This document shows, in pieces, positions 6,473 through 13,494 of a stretch of 14,661 nt of DNA. Every line of letters starts with the position of its first letter. Position 1 is the first letter of the stretch. The position numbers and the translations under genes were made by a program. The DNA comes from Pseudacidobacterium sp036264445 (GTDB lineage: Bacteria > Acidobacteriota > Terriglobia > Terriglobales > Acidobacteriaceae), in assembly GCA_036264445.1 (NCBI GenBank), contig DATAQW010000084.1, positions 1 through 14,661 of the forward strand, given 5' to 3'. The notes beneath the pieces are model-generated. The model was not told the origin of the DNA. It did not search any database and saw nothing but the letters and a program-made list of their open reading frames with translations.

Positions 6473-7800
6473 AGCGGCGCAGATTTTTAACCGGATGCGG
6501 CGCCGTCGCTGTTATTTCAGCATTACGGCTGAAGGCGCAGGAGCAGGCTGCCGACGTTACGCTGACTATCGCTCCTTTGCAGCTGGAAATTGCCCCGGGA
6601 AAGACTGTTCATACCATCGCCTATAACGGGTCGGTTCCTGGCCCGTTGATTCGCTGGCCGGAAGGCAAGCCCATTGCCATCGACGTGCTGAATCACACGA
6701 ATATGCCGGAGATCGTGCATTGGCACGGACAGTGGCTTCCATCCGATATGGACGGTGCGATGGAGCAGGGTTCGCCAATGATTCCGCCTCAAGCCAGACT
6801 GCGATACAGCTTTACGCCGCGGCCAGCCGGCTTTCGCTGGTATCACACGCATACTTATGCAGGGCATGACCTCAAGAAAGCTACGTATACCGGCCAGTTC
6901 GGATGCTTCTATATCGAGCCGAAAGAAAATCCAGGGAGCTACGACCACGAGATTTTTCTGACTTTACACGATTGGAATGCCTACATGGGAGGCGGTGGTG
7001 ATGCGTCGATGGACGTGAGCTATGAGTACTCCACCATCAACGGCAAAATGCTCGGAGCTGGCGAGCCGATTCGCGTGAGCGAAGGCCGGCGCGTGCTCTT
7101 TCACATTCTGAATGCGAGCGCTACTCTGATGCATTGGCTGGCTTGTTCCGGACATGTGATGCAGGTAGTTGCGATGGATGGCAATCCTGTCCCGATCGCG
7201 AAGAATGTGAATGCGATACGTCTTGCTCCTGCGGAACGTATTGATGTTGTCGTCGAGATGAATCATCCGGGTGTCTGGGTGCTGGGAGAGACACGCGATG
7301 ACATGCGAAAAGCAGGGATGGGCATTGTTGTGGAATATGCCAACCAGCAAGGCGGCGCGCTGTGGATTGCTCCGCCGGAAACACAGTGGGATTACTCCCA
7401 ATTCGCGCATATTCAAAAAGCACCTGAACCAGACGTGCGCATTCCACTGGCGTTTCGTTCGAAGTTTACCGGACACGGCGATTTCGATCATTGGATGATC
7501 AATGGAAAATCATTTCCAAAGACAGATACGGTTTCGTTGACTGAGGGTAAGCGGTATCGACTGGTGATGCAGAACCAGAGCACGGATGATCATCCCGTGC
7601 ATCTGCATCGTCACACTTTTGAAGTGACGAGTCTCGATGGCGCGGCGATAAGCGGGCTGATGAAAGACGTAATTGTAGTAAAAGCGAAAAGCACGACTGA
7701 GGTTGATTTTGTCGCGTCGAATCCAGGCCTGACGCTCTTTCACTGTCACCAGCAGAGCCACATGGACTTCGGTTTTATGATGCTTTTCCGTTACGCTTAA
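6469..7800 (+). CDS. Multicopper oxidase, laccase-like, Tat-exported
   Basis: 443 residues. The N-terminus MKRRRFLTG is a twin-arginine export signal (RRxFL), meaning export after folding with copper bound. The four copper-ligand segments of a full oxidase are present: IVHWHGQ (His84, His86), RWYHTHTY (His126, His128), DDHPVHLHRH (His375, 378, 380) and LFHCHQQSHMDFGF (His425, Cys426, His427, His431). These serve one type 1 copper and the trinuclear type 2/3 cluster, which reduces dioxygen to water while oxidising a substrate. Length fits a three-domain enzyme. At the axial position five residues after His431 there is Phe436 instead of the Met found in CueO-type bacterial enzymes. There is no long Met-rich insert. 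The start overlaps the preceding barrel gene, and the sirtuin follows 3 nt after the stop. Substrate (copper(I), other metals or phenolics) cannot be decided. Confidence 0.94.
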   Translation: MKRRRFLTGCGAVAVISALRLKAQEQAADVTLTIAPLQLEIAPGKTVHTIAYNGSVPGPLIRWPEGKPIAIDVLNHTNMPEIVHWHGQWLPSDMDGAMEQGSPMIPPQARLRYSFTPRPAGFRWYHTHTYAGHDLKKATYTGQFGCFYIEPKENPGSYDHEIFLTLHDWNAYMGGGGDASMDVSYEYSTINGKMLGAGEPIRVSEGRRVLFHILNASATLMHWLACSGHVMQVVAMDGNPVPIAKNVNAIRLAPAERIDVVVEMNHPGVWVLGETRDDMRKAGMGIVVEYANQQGGALWIAPPETQWDYSQFAHIQKAPEPDVRIPLAFRSKFTGHGDFDHWMINGKSFPKTDTVSLTEGKRYRLVMQNQSTDDHPVHLHRHTFEVTSLDGAAISGLMKDVIVVKAKSTTEVDFVASNPGLTLFHCHQQSHMDFGFMMLFRYA

Positions 7801-7803
7801 TTT

Positions 7804-8529
7804 GTGAGCGCAAGCGTCAAGATCGGCCTGCAGGATCGCGTCTTCGTTCTTACCGGCGCGGGTATCAGCGCGGAGAGCGGTATTCCCACGTTCCGTGACA
7901 GCGATGGTCTTTGGAGCGGCTATCGTATCGAGGAAGTGGCCACGCCTGAAGCATTCGAGGCGAACCCGGAATTAGTCTGGCAGTTCTACTCTATGCGACG
8001 TCGCGATGCGCAACAGTGTGCCCCTAATCCGGCCCACTATGCTCTTGCGGAACTGGAAGAACAGATTAGAGAGAGATTCTTTCTCTGCACGCAGAATGTA
8101 GATGATCTGCATGAACGCGCGGGGTCACGGAATCGTGTCCACATGCACGGCGAGCTGTTTTCTTCTCGCTGCGAAGCGAATTGCGGTGAACCCGTTTTTT
8201 CTGACCGAGGTTTCTATGAATCTGCCGCTCAGATTCCAGCCTGCAAATGCGGCTCAATGATCCGCCCTCATATTGTCTGGTTCGGCGAGTATCCGTTGGA
8301 GATGGAGCGTGTGATGCAGGAAATCGACCGCTGCGATGTGATGATCGTGGTTGGCACATCGGGCAACGTGCATCCTGCAGCGAGCTTTGTGCATTGGGCC
8401 AATGAACGCAGCCATGTACGCACTTACTACGTGGGTCCGGAACGACCGCTGAACGCGAGCGCATTTACTGAAATCATTCTGGGCAAAGCAGGAGAGGCAT
8501 TGCCTGGATTGTTTACGGTAGCAAAATAG
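7804..8529 (+). CDS. cobB: NAD-dependent protein deacylase, class III sirtuin (CobB-like)
   Basis: 241 residues. Sirtuins remove acyl groups from lysines, using NAD and giving nicotinamide and O-acyl-ADP-ribose. Visible are the NAD-binding TGAGISAESGIPTFRD (17-32), TQNVDDLHERAGS (96-108) with Gln97, Asn98 and Asp100, the catalytic His115 in HMHGELF, a zinc site formed by Cys123, 127, 147 and 149 (RCEANC and CKC), and VVGTSGNVHPAA (182-193). FYSMRR (61-66) supplies the Tyr62/Arg65 pair that in class III members such as SIRT5 and CobB binds acidic acyl groups (succinyl, malonyl). The start is GTG, 3 nt after the oxidase stop and without a Shine-Dalgarno, so reinitiation by ribosomes leaving the oxidase gene is likely. 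It should act in the cytoplasm; its pairing with an exported oxidase has no obvious explanation. Confidence 0.93.
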   Translation: MSASVKIGLQDRVFVLTGAGISAESGIPTFRDSDGLWSGYRIEEVATPEAFEANPELVWQFYSMRRRDAQQCAPNPAHYALAELEEQIRERFFLCTQNVDDLHERAGSRNRVHMHGELFSSRCEANCGEPVFSDRGFYESAAQIPACKCGSMIRPHIVWFGEYPLEMERVMQEIDRCDVMIVVGTSGNVHPAASFVHWANERSHVRTYYVGPERPLNASAFTEIILGKAGEALPGLFTVAK

Positions 8530-8613
8530 ATTTCCAGCTAATCCCGATCAGAAGCATGTTTGCCAAAGCACCACGCCAGCAGATAGTTTATAGAGTTTTG
8601 ACTGGGAGAAAAC

Positions 8614-9927
8614 ATGCCCGCTTCTAAATTGAAGTACAACTCTGGATTTGGGAACGAATTCGCCACAGAAGCCGTATCCGGTGCATTGCCGCAGGGCCAG
8701 AATGCTCCGCAAAAGCATCCGTTAGGTCTCTACACGGAGCAGTTCAGCGGCACATCATTTACTTCACCGAGGCATACGAACCGACGTACATGGACATATC
8801 GTATCCGTCCTTCAGTTACCCATAAGCCGTATGAAGAAGCGCCTAACAGGCTTCTCCGCAGCGGGCCTTTTACCGAAATGCCAACTCCGCCAAACCAGTT
8901 GCGATGGGACCCGGTTCCAATTCCTTCCGAGCCGACGGATTTTGTTCACGGAATGATTACGCTTGGCGGGAATGGGGACCCTGCGGCGCAGGCAGGAGTT
9001 GGCATCCACGTTTACGCAGCCAACAGCTCAATGGAAGACCACTTCTTTTATAACGCTGATGGCGAAATGCTGATTGTTCCGCAGCAGGGGCCGCTGCGTA
9101 TTCATACTGAGTTGGGTGTTCTCAGTGTTGCACCCGGAGAAATATGCGTGCTCCCGCGTGGGCTTAAATTTCGCGTCGTGCTTGAAGAAAAAGTAGCGCG
9201 CGGATACATCTGCGAGAACTATGGACAGCAGTTTCGTCTACCCGATCTTGGACCCATTGGCGCAAATGGGCTTGCGAATCCGCGTGATTTCCTCTACCCC
9301 GAAGCCGTGTATGAGGACCGGGAAGGCAGTTTCCAGATCATCAGCAAATTTTTAGGAAGATTATGGGTTGCGGAGATCGATCACTCACCGCTTGACGTTG
9401 TTGGATGGCATGGCAACTACGCTCCTTACAAATACGATCTCAAAAACTTCAACTGCATCAATACTGTGTCATTCGATCATCCTGATCCATCCATTTATTC
9501 AGTGCTGACTTCGCCAGGCACCATTGCGGGAACTGCGAACGTTGATTTCGTTATTTTCCCGCCGCGCTGGATGGTGGCCGAGCATACCTTCCGCCCACCA
9601 TGGTTTCATCGCAACATGATGAATGAATTTATGGGACTGATCTTCGGCCAGTACGATGCAAAGGCCGAGGGGTTTGTGCCTGGAGGAGCAAGCCTGCACA
9701 ACTGTATGTCAGGTCATGGTCCGGATGCCGAGACATTCGAACGGGCCAGCGCTGCGGAACTCAAGCCGCATTATCTGGGAGATACGTTGGCCTTTATGTT
9801 TGAGACGCAGCTCGTTGTACGGCCCACGAAATTCGCATTGGAAACAAAGATCCTGCAGCACGAATATTACGAATGCTGGCAGGGATTGAAAAAGCACTTC
9901 AAGACAGGCAAGGTCAAAAAAGGATGA
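8614..9927 (+). CDS. hmgA: Homogentisate 1,2-dioxygenase
   Basis: 437 residues, the usual length. The enzyme opens the ring of homogentisate with O2 and Fe(II) to form maleylacetoacetate in tyrosine and phenylalanine breakdown. Family landmarks are YNSGFGNEFATEA (8-20) and PQGQNAPQ near the N-terminus, EDHFFYNADGEMLIVPQQG (141-159), WHGNYAPYKYDL, FDHPDPSIYSVLTSP, and the metal site. The iron ligands His332 and Glu338 (WFHRNMMNEFMG) and His368 (CMSGHGPD) match human His335, Glu341 and His371 in spacing, and His289 (FDHP) matches the proposed acid/base His292. GGGAG lies 5 nt before the ATG. It is the first gene of a tightly coupled set: its TGA overlaps the ATG of the next gene. The 84-nt gap upstream holds no convincing promoter, so transcription might in part run through from the oxidase operon. 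Confidence 0.97.
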   Translation: MPASKLKYNSGFGNEFATEAVSGALPQGQNAPQKHPLGLYTEQFSGTSFTSPRHTNRRTWTYRIRPSVTHKPYEEAPNRLLRSGPFTEMPTPPNQLRWDPVPIPSEPTDFVHGMITLGGNGDPAAQAGVGIHVYAANSSMEDHFFYNADGEMLIVPQQGPLRIHTELGVLSVAPGEICVLPRGLKFRVVLEEKVARGYICENYGQQFRLPDLGPIGANGLANPRDFLYPEAVYEDREGSFQIISKFLGRLWVAEIDHSPLDVVGWHGNYAPYKYDLKNFNCINTVSFDHPDPSIYSVLTSPGTIAGTANVDFVIFPPRWMVAEHTFRPPWFHRNMMNEFMGLIFGQYDAKAEGFVPGGASLHNCMSGHGPDAETFERASAAELKPHYLGDTLAFMFETQLVVRPTKFALETKILQHEYYECWQGLKKHFKTGKVKKG

Positions 9928-10796
9928 CGGCAATTCAAGCTCTGCTGGATGGATTGATTGATTATGCCGGGTTGTTTCCTCCTGCCGGTATCGATATGGT
10001 CACGGCAGTTCGTAACTATGCCAGTTACCGATCGGGTGAGTATGTATGGGCCCTGGGCCGTTTTATTGTTCCTGCTGAGAGACTGACGGAATTCAGCGCA
10101 GCATTTACTGACGCTTGTTGCGATGAGCAAATGACTCCGTGGCTTCTAAGTGTGCTTAGCACGGGAGATCTTTTGAAAGATGAGCGTTTGATTTCTGATT
10201 TTAGCGAGGGTGCTGTGTTCATCGACGTCCTCGAGTGCAAAGCGGAAAATTCAGCCAAGGCTGAGTCGATGTTCACAGTCATGCCTCAGGAAATAACTGT
10301 GTATGTCGAATTCCCGCTGGAGCAATGCAAGGAAATGCTACCAGTGCTGAAGCGGGCAAATGCTCTTGCAAAAATTCGCACAGGCGGCATCTCGGTCGGG
10401 GCATTTCCTGACATTGAACAACTCGCGCATTTCCTTGTTTCCTGTGCAGAAGCAAAGGTTCCATTCAAGGCTACTGCTGGAATGCATCATCCGCTCCGTT
10501 CTGTTTACAAGCTGACTTATGAGACAGAGAGTGCTTCGACGCTGATGCATGGCTTTATCAATGTATTTGTAGCAGCCACAATTGCATATTACGGAGCTAA
10601 AAAAGAAGATGTGCTCGCAGTGTTGAGCGAGCAGGATTCTGCCGCGTTTCAATGGAGCAGCCACGCTTTGACCTGGCGGGGCCGGAAGCTTTCCGCAAAA
10701 CAGATTAGGGAAGCGCGTGAAAATTTTGCTACAGGTTTTGGCTCTTGCTCATTCACCGAACCCATCGACGATCTTCAAGCGCTCGGGTGGCTTTGA
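9924..10796 (+). CDS. Conserved protein of unknown function between homogentisate dioxygenase and fumarylacetoacetase
   Basis: 290 residues from the ATG at 9924, which overlaps the dioxygenase stop (ATGA). An in-frame ATG at 9873 would place 17 codons inside the dioxygenase gene and is less likely. No signal peptide or membrane span, so it should be cytoplasmic. Conserved-looking segments are DYAGLFPPA (13-21), a polar pattern around VYVEFP (126-131), AKIRTGG (149-155), VPFKATAGMHHPLR (179-192), MHGFINVF (208-215) and, near the end, FGSCSFTEPIDDLQALGWL. From memory, similar proteins occur near homogentisate-pathway genes in other phyla and are annotated only as hypothetical. Alternating strand/helix segments ending in short charged motifs would fit a TIM-barrel enzyme (inference). 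It shows no thioredoxin/GST features, so it is not an ordinary maleylacetoacetate isomerase, yet it sits where that step is needed. Its TGA overlaps the fumarylacetoacetase ATG by one base. Confidence 0.88.
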   Translation: MTAIQALLDGLIDYAGLFPPAGIDMVTAVRNYASYRSGEYVWALGRFIVPAERLTEFSAAFTDACCDEQMTPWLLSVLSTGDLLKDERLISDFSEGAVFIDVLECKAENSAKAESMFTVMPQEITVYVEFPLEQCKEMLPVLKRANALAKIRTGGISVGAFPDIEQLAHFLVSCAEAKVPFKATAGMHHPLRSVYKLTYETESASTLMHGFINVFVAATIAYYGAKKEDVLAVLSEQDSAAFQWSSHALTWRGRKLSAKQIREARENFATGFGSCSFTEPIDDLQALGWL

Positions 10797-12082
10797 TGCA
10801 GACAAGCTGGATTGAATCAGCCAACGATGGTGTTACGGATTTCCCCATTCAGAGCCTTCCATTCGGAGTATTTTCGGTGAACGGAGGTGGGCCACGCATC
10901 GGAGTTGCCATTGGCGACCGCGTACTTGATCTTCGGGGCTGCGCGCAGTTCGGCCTTTTCGACAATCTGGATGTGCAGATTCAGCAGGCATGTAGCGCGG
11001 AGCATTTGAATTCACTTATGTCGTTAGGCCGGCACGCTTCGTCCGCTGTACGGCAACGAATTACAGAGCTTCTGGAAGAACGAATTCCCGCTGCATTACG
11101 CAACAAAGTGGAGCCTCTGCTTGTTCCGTCAAAACACATTACGATGCATCTGCCTGCGGTTATTGGCGATTACACCGACTTTTACGCTTCTGTTTATCAC
11201 GCCACGAATGTGGGCAAACTGTTTCGTCGAGATAATCCGCTGCTTCCGAACTACAAGTATGTGCCCATCGGCTATCATGGGCGCGCTTCGTCAATTGTGG
11301 TCAGCGGAGTAGAGGTGAAGCGGCCATGCGGTCAAACGAAAGCGGCTGATGCCGAAGTTCCCAGTTTCGGCCCGAGCCGGCTGCTTGATTACGAGCTTGA
11401 AGTAGGTTTCTTCGCCAGCAAAGGGAACGAGCGCGGCGAAACGATTCCAATTGACAGAGCCGAAGAGCATATCTTCGGACTCTGCCTGTTGAATGACTGG
11501 TCGGCGCGAGACATTCAGACATGGGAGTATCAGCCGCTTGGGCCGTTTCTTGCGAAGAACTTTGCTACCACCATCTCACCGTGGGTTGTAACCATGGACG
11601 CGCTCGAGCCCTACCGCGCACCAGCTTTTCAACGCGATGCAGGTGATCCTAAGCCATTGCCTTATCTCAATTCATTAGAAAACAAGAAGCGAGGAAGCAT
11701 CGATCTAACGCTTGAAGTCTGGCTCTCTTCGAAGCGCATGCGTGAGGGAAAAATCGAGCCCATCAGGTTGAGCAAGGGCAATATGTGTGATCTCTATTGG
11801 ACGCTGGCGCAGATGCTGACCCATCACGCCAGCAATGGCTGCAATCTGCAACCTGGAGACCTGCTGGGAACAGGAACTGTCTCCGGCCCTCGAAAAGATT
11901 CGGCCGGGTGTCTGCTGGAGATGACGCGACGCGGCGCAGAGCCAGTCGCCTTGACTACAGGTGAGTTGCGGAAGTTCCTTGAGGATGGCGACGAGGTTAT
12001 TTTGCGAGGATACTGCGAACGGGAAGGGCATCCACGCATCGGGTTTGGCGAATGCCGTGGAGTTATTATTCCTGCATCTTAA
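10796..12082 (+). CDS. fahA: Fumarylacetoacetase (fumarylacetoacetate hydrolase)
   Basis: 428 residues from the ATG at 10796, close to the length of the mammalian enzyme. It cleaves fumarylacetoacetate to fumarate and acetoacetate, the last step of tyrosine breakdown. Visible are the SH3-like N-terminal domain (about 15-115), GDYTDFYASVYHATNVG (124-140) with Asp128 and His135 (mouse metal ligand Asp126 and catalytic His133), PIGYHGRASS (157-166), DYELEVGFF with Glu200 and Glu202, LLNDWSARDIQTWEYQPLG with Asp234, FLAKNF with Lys254, and GTGTVSG. All key residues of the characterised mouse enzyme are matched within one or two positions. The start is set by TGATG overlap with the preceding gene and a GGGTGG about 6 nt upstream; an ATG at 10745 would add 17 residues not typical of the family. 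It ends the operon; no hairpin-plus-T-run terminator is visible in the 57 nt before the convergent cutC gene. Confidence 0.97.
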   Translation: MQTSWIESANDGVTDFPIQSLPFGVFSVNGGGPRIGVAIGDRVLDLRGCAQFGLFDNLDVQIQQACSAEHLNSLMSLGRHASSAVRQRITELLEERIPAALRNKVEPLLVPSKHITMHLPAVIGDYTDFYASVYHATNVGKLFRRDNPLLPNYKYVPIGYHGRASSIVVSGVEVKRPCGQTKAADAEVPSFGPSRLLDYELEVGFFASKGNERGETIPIDRAEEHIFGLCLLNDWSARDIQTWEYQPLGPFLAKNFATTISPWVVTMDALEPYRAPAFQRDAGDPKPLPYLNSLENKKRGSIDLTLEVWLSSKRMREGKIEPIRLSKGNMCDLYWTLAQMLTHHASNGCNLQPGDLLGTGTVSGPRKDSAGCLLEMTRRGAEPVALTTGELRKFLEDGDEVILRGYCEREGHPRIGFGECRGVIIPAS

Positions 12083-12139
12083 CGAGAACAGTACAAAATC
12101 TCAGGCTAAAGCACTATGTAAGCCGACTGAAGCTGTCGT

Positions 12140-12895
12140 CTACCTGGTTGAATCGTCGAGAATCTCAATTACATTGCGCACTGCGTTTTCCGGAGTTGCA
12201 AAGCGCAGGTATTCACGCCCATGAACACCGCCCATCGGAATTTCAGCTTTGCGAAACTGCATGCCGCTTGGCAGTTCTTCTTCAAGAGCAATATGCACTT
12301 CATGTGCTCCCGTTGTTTCGAGAATGGAAAGCACATTGTCCGAGCGAATACCACAACCAGGCATTACGATGATGCGATCTTTTGCTGCTTCGATCATTTT
12401 TGCCACCATCGGCGCTCCATCTACAACTGAAGACTGTCCTCCTGAAGTAAGCACGCGAGCTGCTCCGGTGGAGATAACGGCTTCGAGCCCTTCGAGAAGA
12501 TCATGAGAAACGTCAATGGCTCGATGAAAGGTGACAGGAAGCGGAGCGGCAAGCTCGACGAGCTGCCGTGTGCGTTCCACGTCCACGGTCCCATCAGCGC
12601 GCAGTAAACCGAGGACGATTCCGTCCGCGCCCAATTCTTTTGCGGTCCTAATGTCGTGCTTCATGGAAACGAACTCAGTTTCTGTGTAGAGAAAATCTCC
12701 CCCGCGGGGACGGATCATGACATTGATGTCGATGCTCGAACGCTCGCGCGCGGCGCGGATGGTTCCGGCGCTTGGGGTTGTTCCGCCTTCCAGCAAATTG
12801 GCGCAAATCTCCACGCGCTGCGCGCCGCCGCGTGCCGAGGCAATCACTGAGTCGACGGATTCTAGGCAAATTTCGAGTGTGATGGGCTTTTTCAT
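12140..12895 (-). CDS. cutC: CutC family protein (copper homeostasis CutC)
   Basis: 251 residues with the family signature throughout: LEICLES (7-13), GGAQRVEICANLLEGGTTPS (23-42), MIRPRGGDFLYTETE (60-74), GADGIVLGLLRADGTVD (89-105), VTFHRAID (121-128), GAARVLTSGG (144-153), VMPGCGIRSDNV (177-188) and MGGVHGREYL (221-230). CutC proteins form TIM barrels. The name comes from early genetic work linking cutC to copper tolerance in E. coli, but the biochemical role is unsettled and an enzymatic function is possible. The start lacks a clear Shine-Dalgarno; MKKPITLEIC is the normal family N-terminus. It follows the small exported-protein gene by 24 nt, so the two are probably co-transcribed. Confidence 0.94.
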   Translation of the reverse strand: MKKPITLEICLESVDSVIASARGGAQRVEICANLLEGGTTPSAGTIRAARERSSIDINVMIRPRGGDFLYTETEFVSMKHDIRTAKELGADGIVLGLLRADGTVDVERTRQLVELAAPLPVTFHRAIDVSHDLLEGLEAVISTGAARVLTSGGQSSVVDGAPMVAKMIEAAKDRIIVMPGCGIRSDNVLSILETTGAHEVHIALEEELPSGMQFRKAEIPMGGVHGREYLRFATPENAVRNVIEILDDSTR

Positions 12896-12919
12896 GGGAA
12901 GAATTCTTATCCGAATGAG

Positions 12920-13426
12920 TTATTTTGCACGCGAGAACACGACGTAGTTGCGTCCGAGGTAGAGCCGGTAATGATCGCCGTCTGCATTCAGCTGCAACGG
13001 GGTGGGGCGCTTGATCTCAGCGTCGTGAGTTGCCGGAGCAGTGAAGAGATCATGAGCGGCAATGTCCATTACCAGGAAACTGCCATTCACCATGCCCACG
13101 CCATAAGCGCCGGGCTGTAATGTGTGTCCGTTGAAATCAAGGGGGGCTTCGGTGATGAAATACGCCTGATATTTCTGCTGAATCCCGCTCGAGTAGCCTG
13201 AGTTATCAACAAGGGCGGTCAGGACGTACATATCGTCGGGGAAATGGATACCTGCTGAATTTCGTGCCTGTATGGATGCTGACTGGCCGCGGAAGAAAAC
13301 TGCATCCGGCAGAGCCTTTGCCGCTTCTGCCGCATGCAGAACCACAGGCGCTGTGGACTGTGCGAAGGATAAAAATGAGAAGACAACCAGAAGGCAGGCG
13401 AGGGTGCAGCGAGAAGTAGATTTCAT
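12920..13426 (-). CDS. Exported hypothetical protein
   Basis: 168 residues. Residues 1-22 form a Sec signal peptide (MKSTSRCTLACLLVVFSFLS, then FAQ), giving a mature protein of about 145 residues with no membrane span or lipobox. I do not recognise the family. The mature part has FFRGQSASIQARNSAG (44-59), DMYVLTALVDNSGYSSGI (65-82), YQAYFITEAPLDFNGH (86-101), QPGAYGVGMVNGSFLVMDI (104-122) and a C-terminal HYRLYLGRNYVVFSRAK. The pattern of short strands joined by Gly/Asn turns suggests a small periplasmic beta-sandwich. AGGGA lies about 8-9 nt before the ATG. It is probably co-transcribed with cutC (24-nt gap). Nothing in the sequence points to metal binding, so a link to copper rests only on position. 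Confidence 0.8.
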   Translation of the reverse strand: MKSTSRCTLACLLVVFSFLSFAQSTAPVVLHAAEAAKALPDAVFFRGQSASIQARNSAGIHFPDDMYVLTALVDNSGYSSGIQQKYQAYFITEAPLDFNGHTLQPGAYGVGMVNGSFLVMDIAAHDLFTAPATHDAEIKRPTPLQLNADGDHYRLYLGRNYVVFSRAK

Positions 13427-13457
13427 TCGTTCATTCCCTGAAGAGTTCGCAAGACGC

Positions 13458-13487
13458 AGTATAAACCTTCGTTGATGCCACGATGAA
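13458..13487 (-). promoter_or_regulatory. Possible promoter for the exported protein - cutC pair
   Basis: On the minus strand TATACT (13463-13458, five of six) lies 18 nt after a weak TTCATC (13487-13482). The start would be near 13451, about 25 nt before the ATG at 13426, in the 68-nt gap after the LacI-type gene. No LacI-type operator with a central CG can be seen there. Confidence 0.35.
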
Positions 13488-13494
13488 TGAAGCT

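Noticed and set aside
6964..7491. 175-residue minus-strand frame inside the multicopper oxidase
   Set aside because: Antisense shadow of a clear oxidase; no recognisable motif.
8560..8593. Promoter TTGCCA plus TTTATA/TTATAG before homogentisate dioxygenase
   Set aside because: The better -10 candidates are spaced over 20 nt from the -35-like box, and the one at 18 nt (TAGTTT) is poor.
9873..9923. Upstream in-frame ATG that would lengthen the unknown protein by 17 residues
   Set aside because: It lies deep inside the dioxygenase gene; the ATG at 9924 has the typical 4-nt overlap and begins the conserved-looking part.
10745..10795. Upstream ATG for fumarylacetoacetase
   Set aside because: The extra 17 residues are low-complexity Arg/Ser-rich shadow of the preceding gene; the TGATG junction at 10794-10798 gives the normal family N-terminus.
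12083..12139. Bidirectional terminator between fumarylacetoacetase and cutC
   Set aside because: No stable GC-rich hairpin or T-run is visible in the 57-nt convergent gap.
12899..12908. AAGAATTCTT palindrome just upstream of cutC
   Set aside because: Short AT-rich 10-bp palindrome with no second site; not distinguishable from chance.
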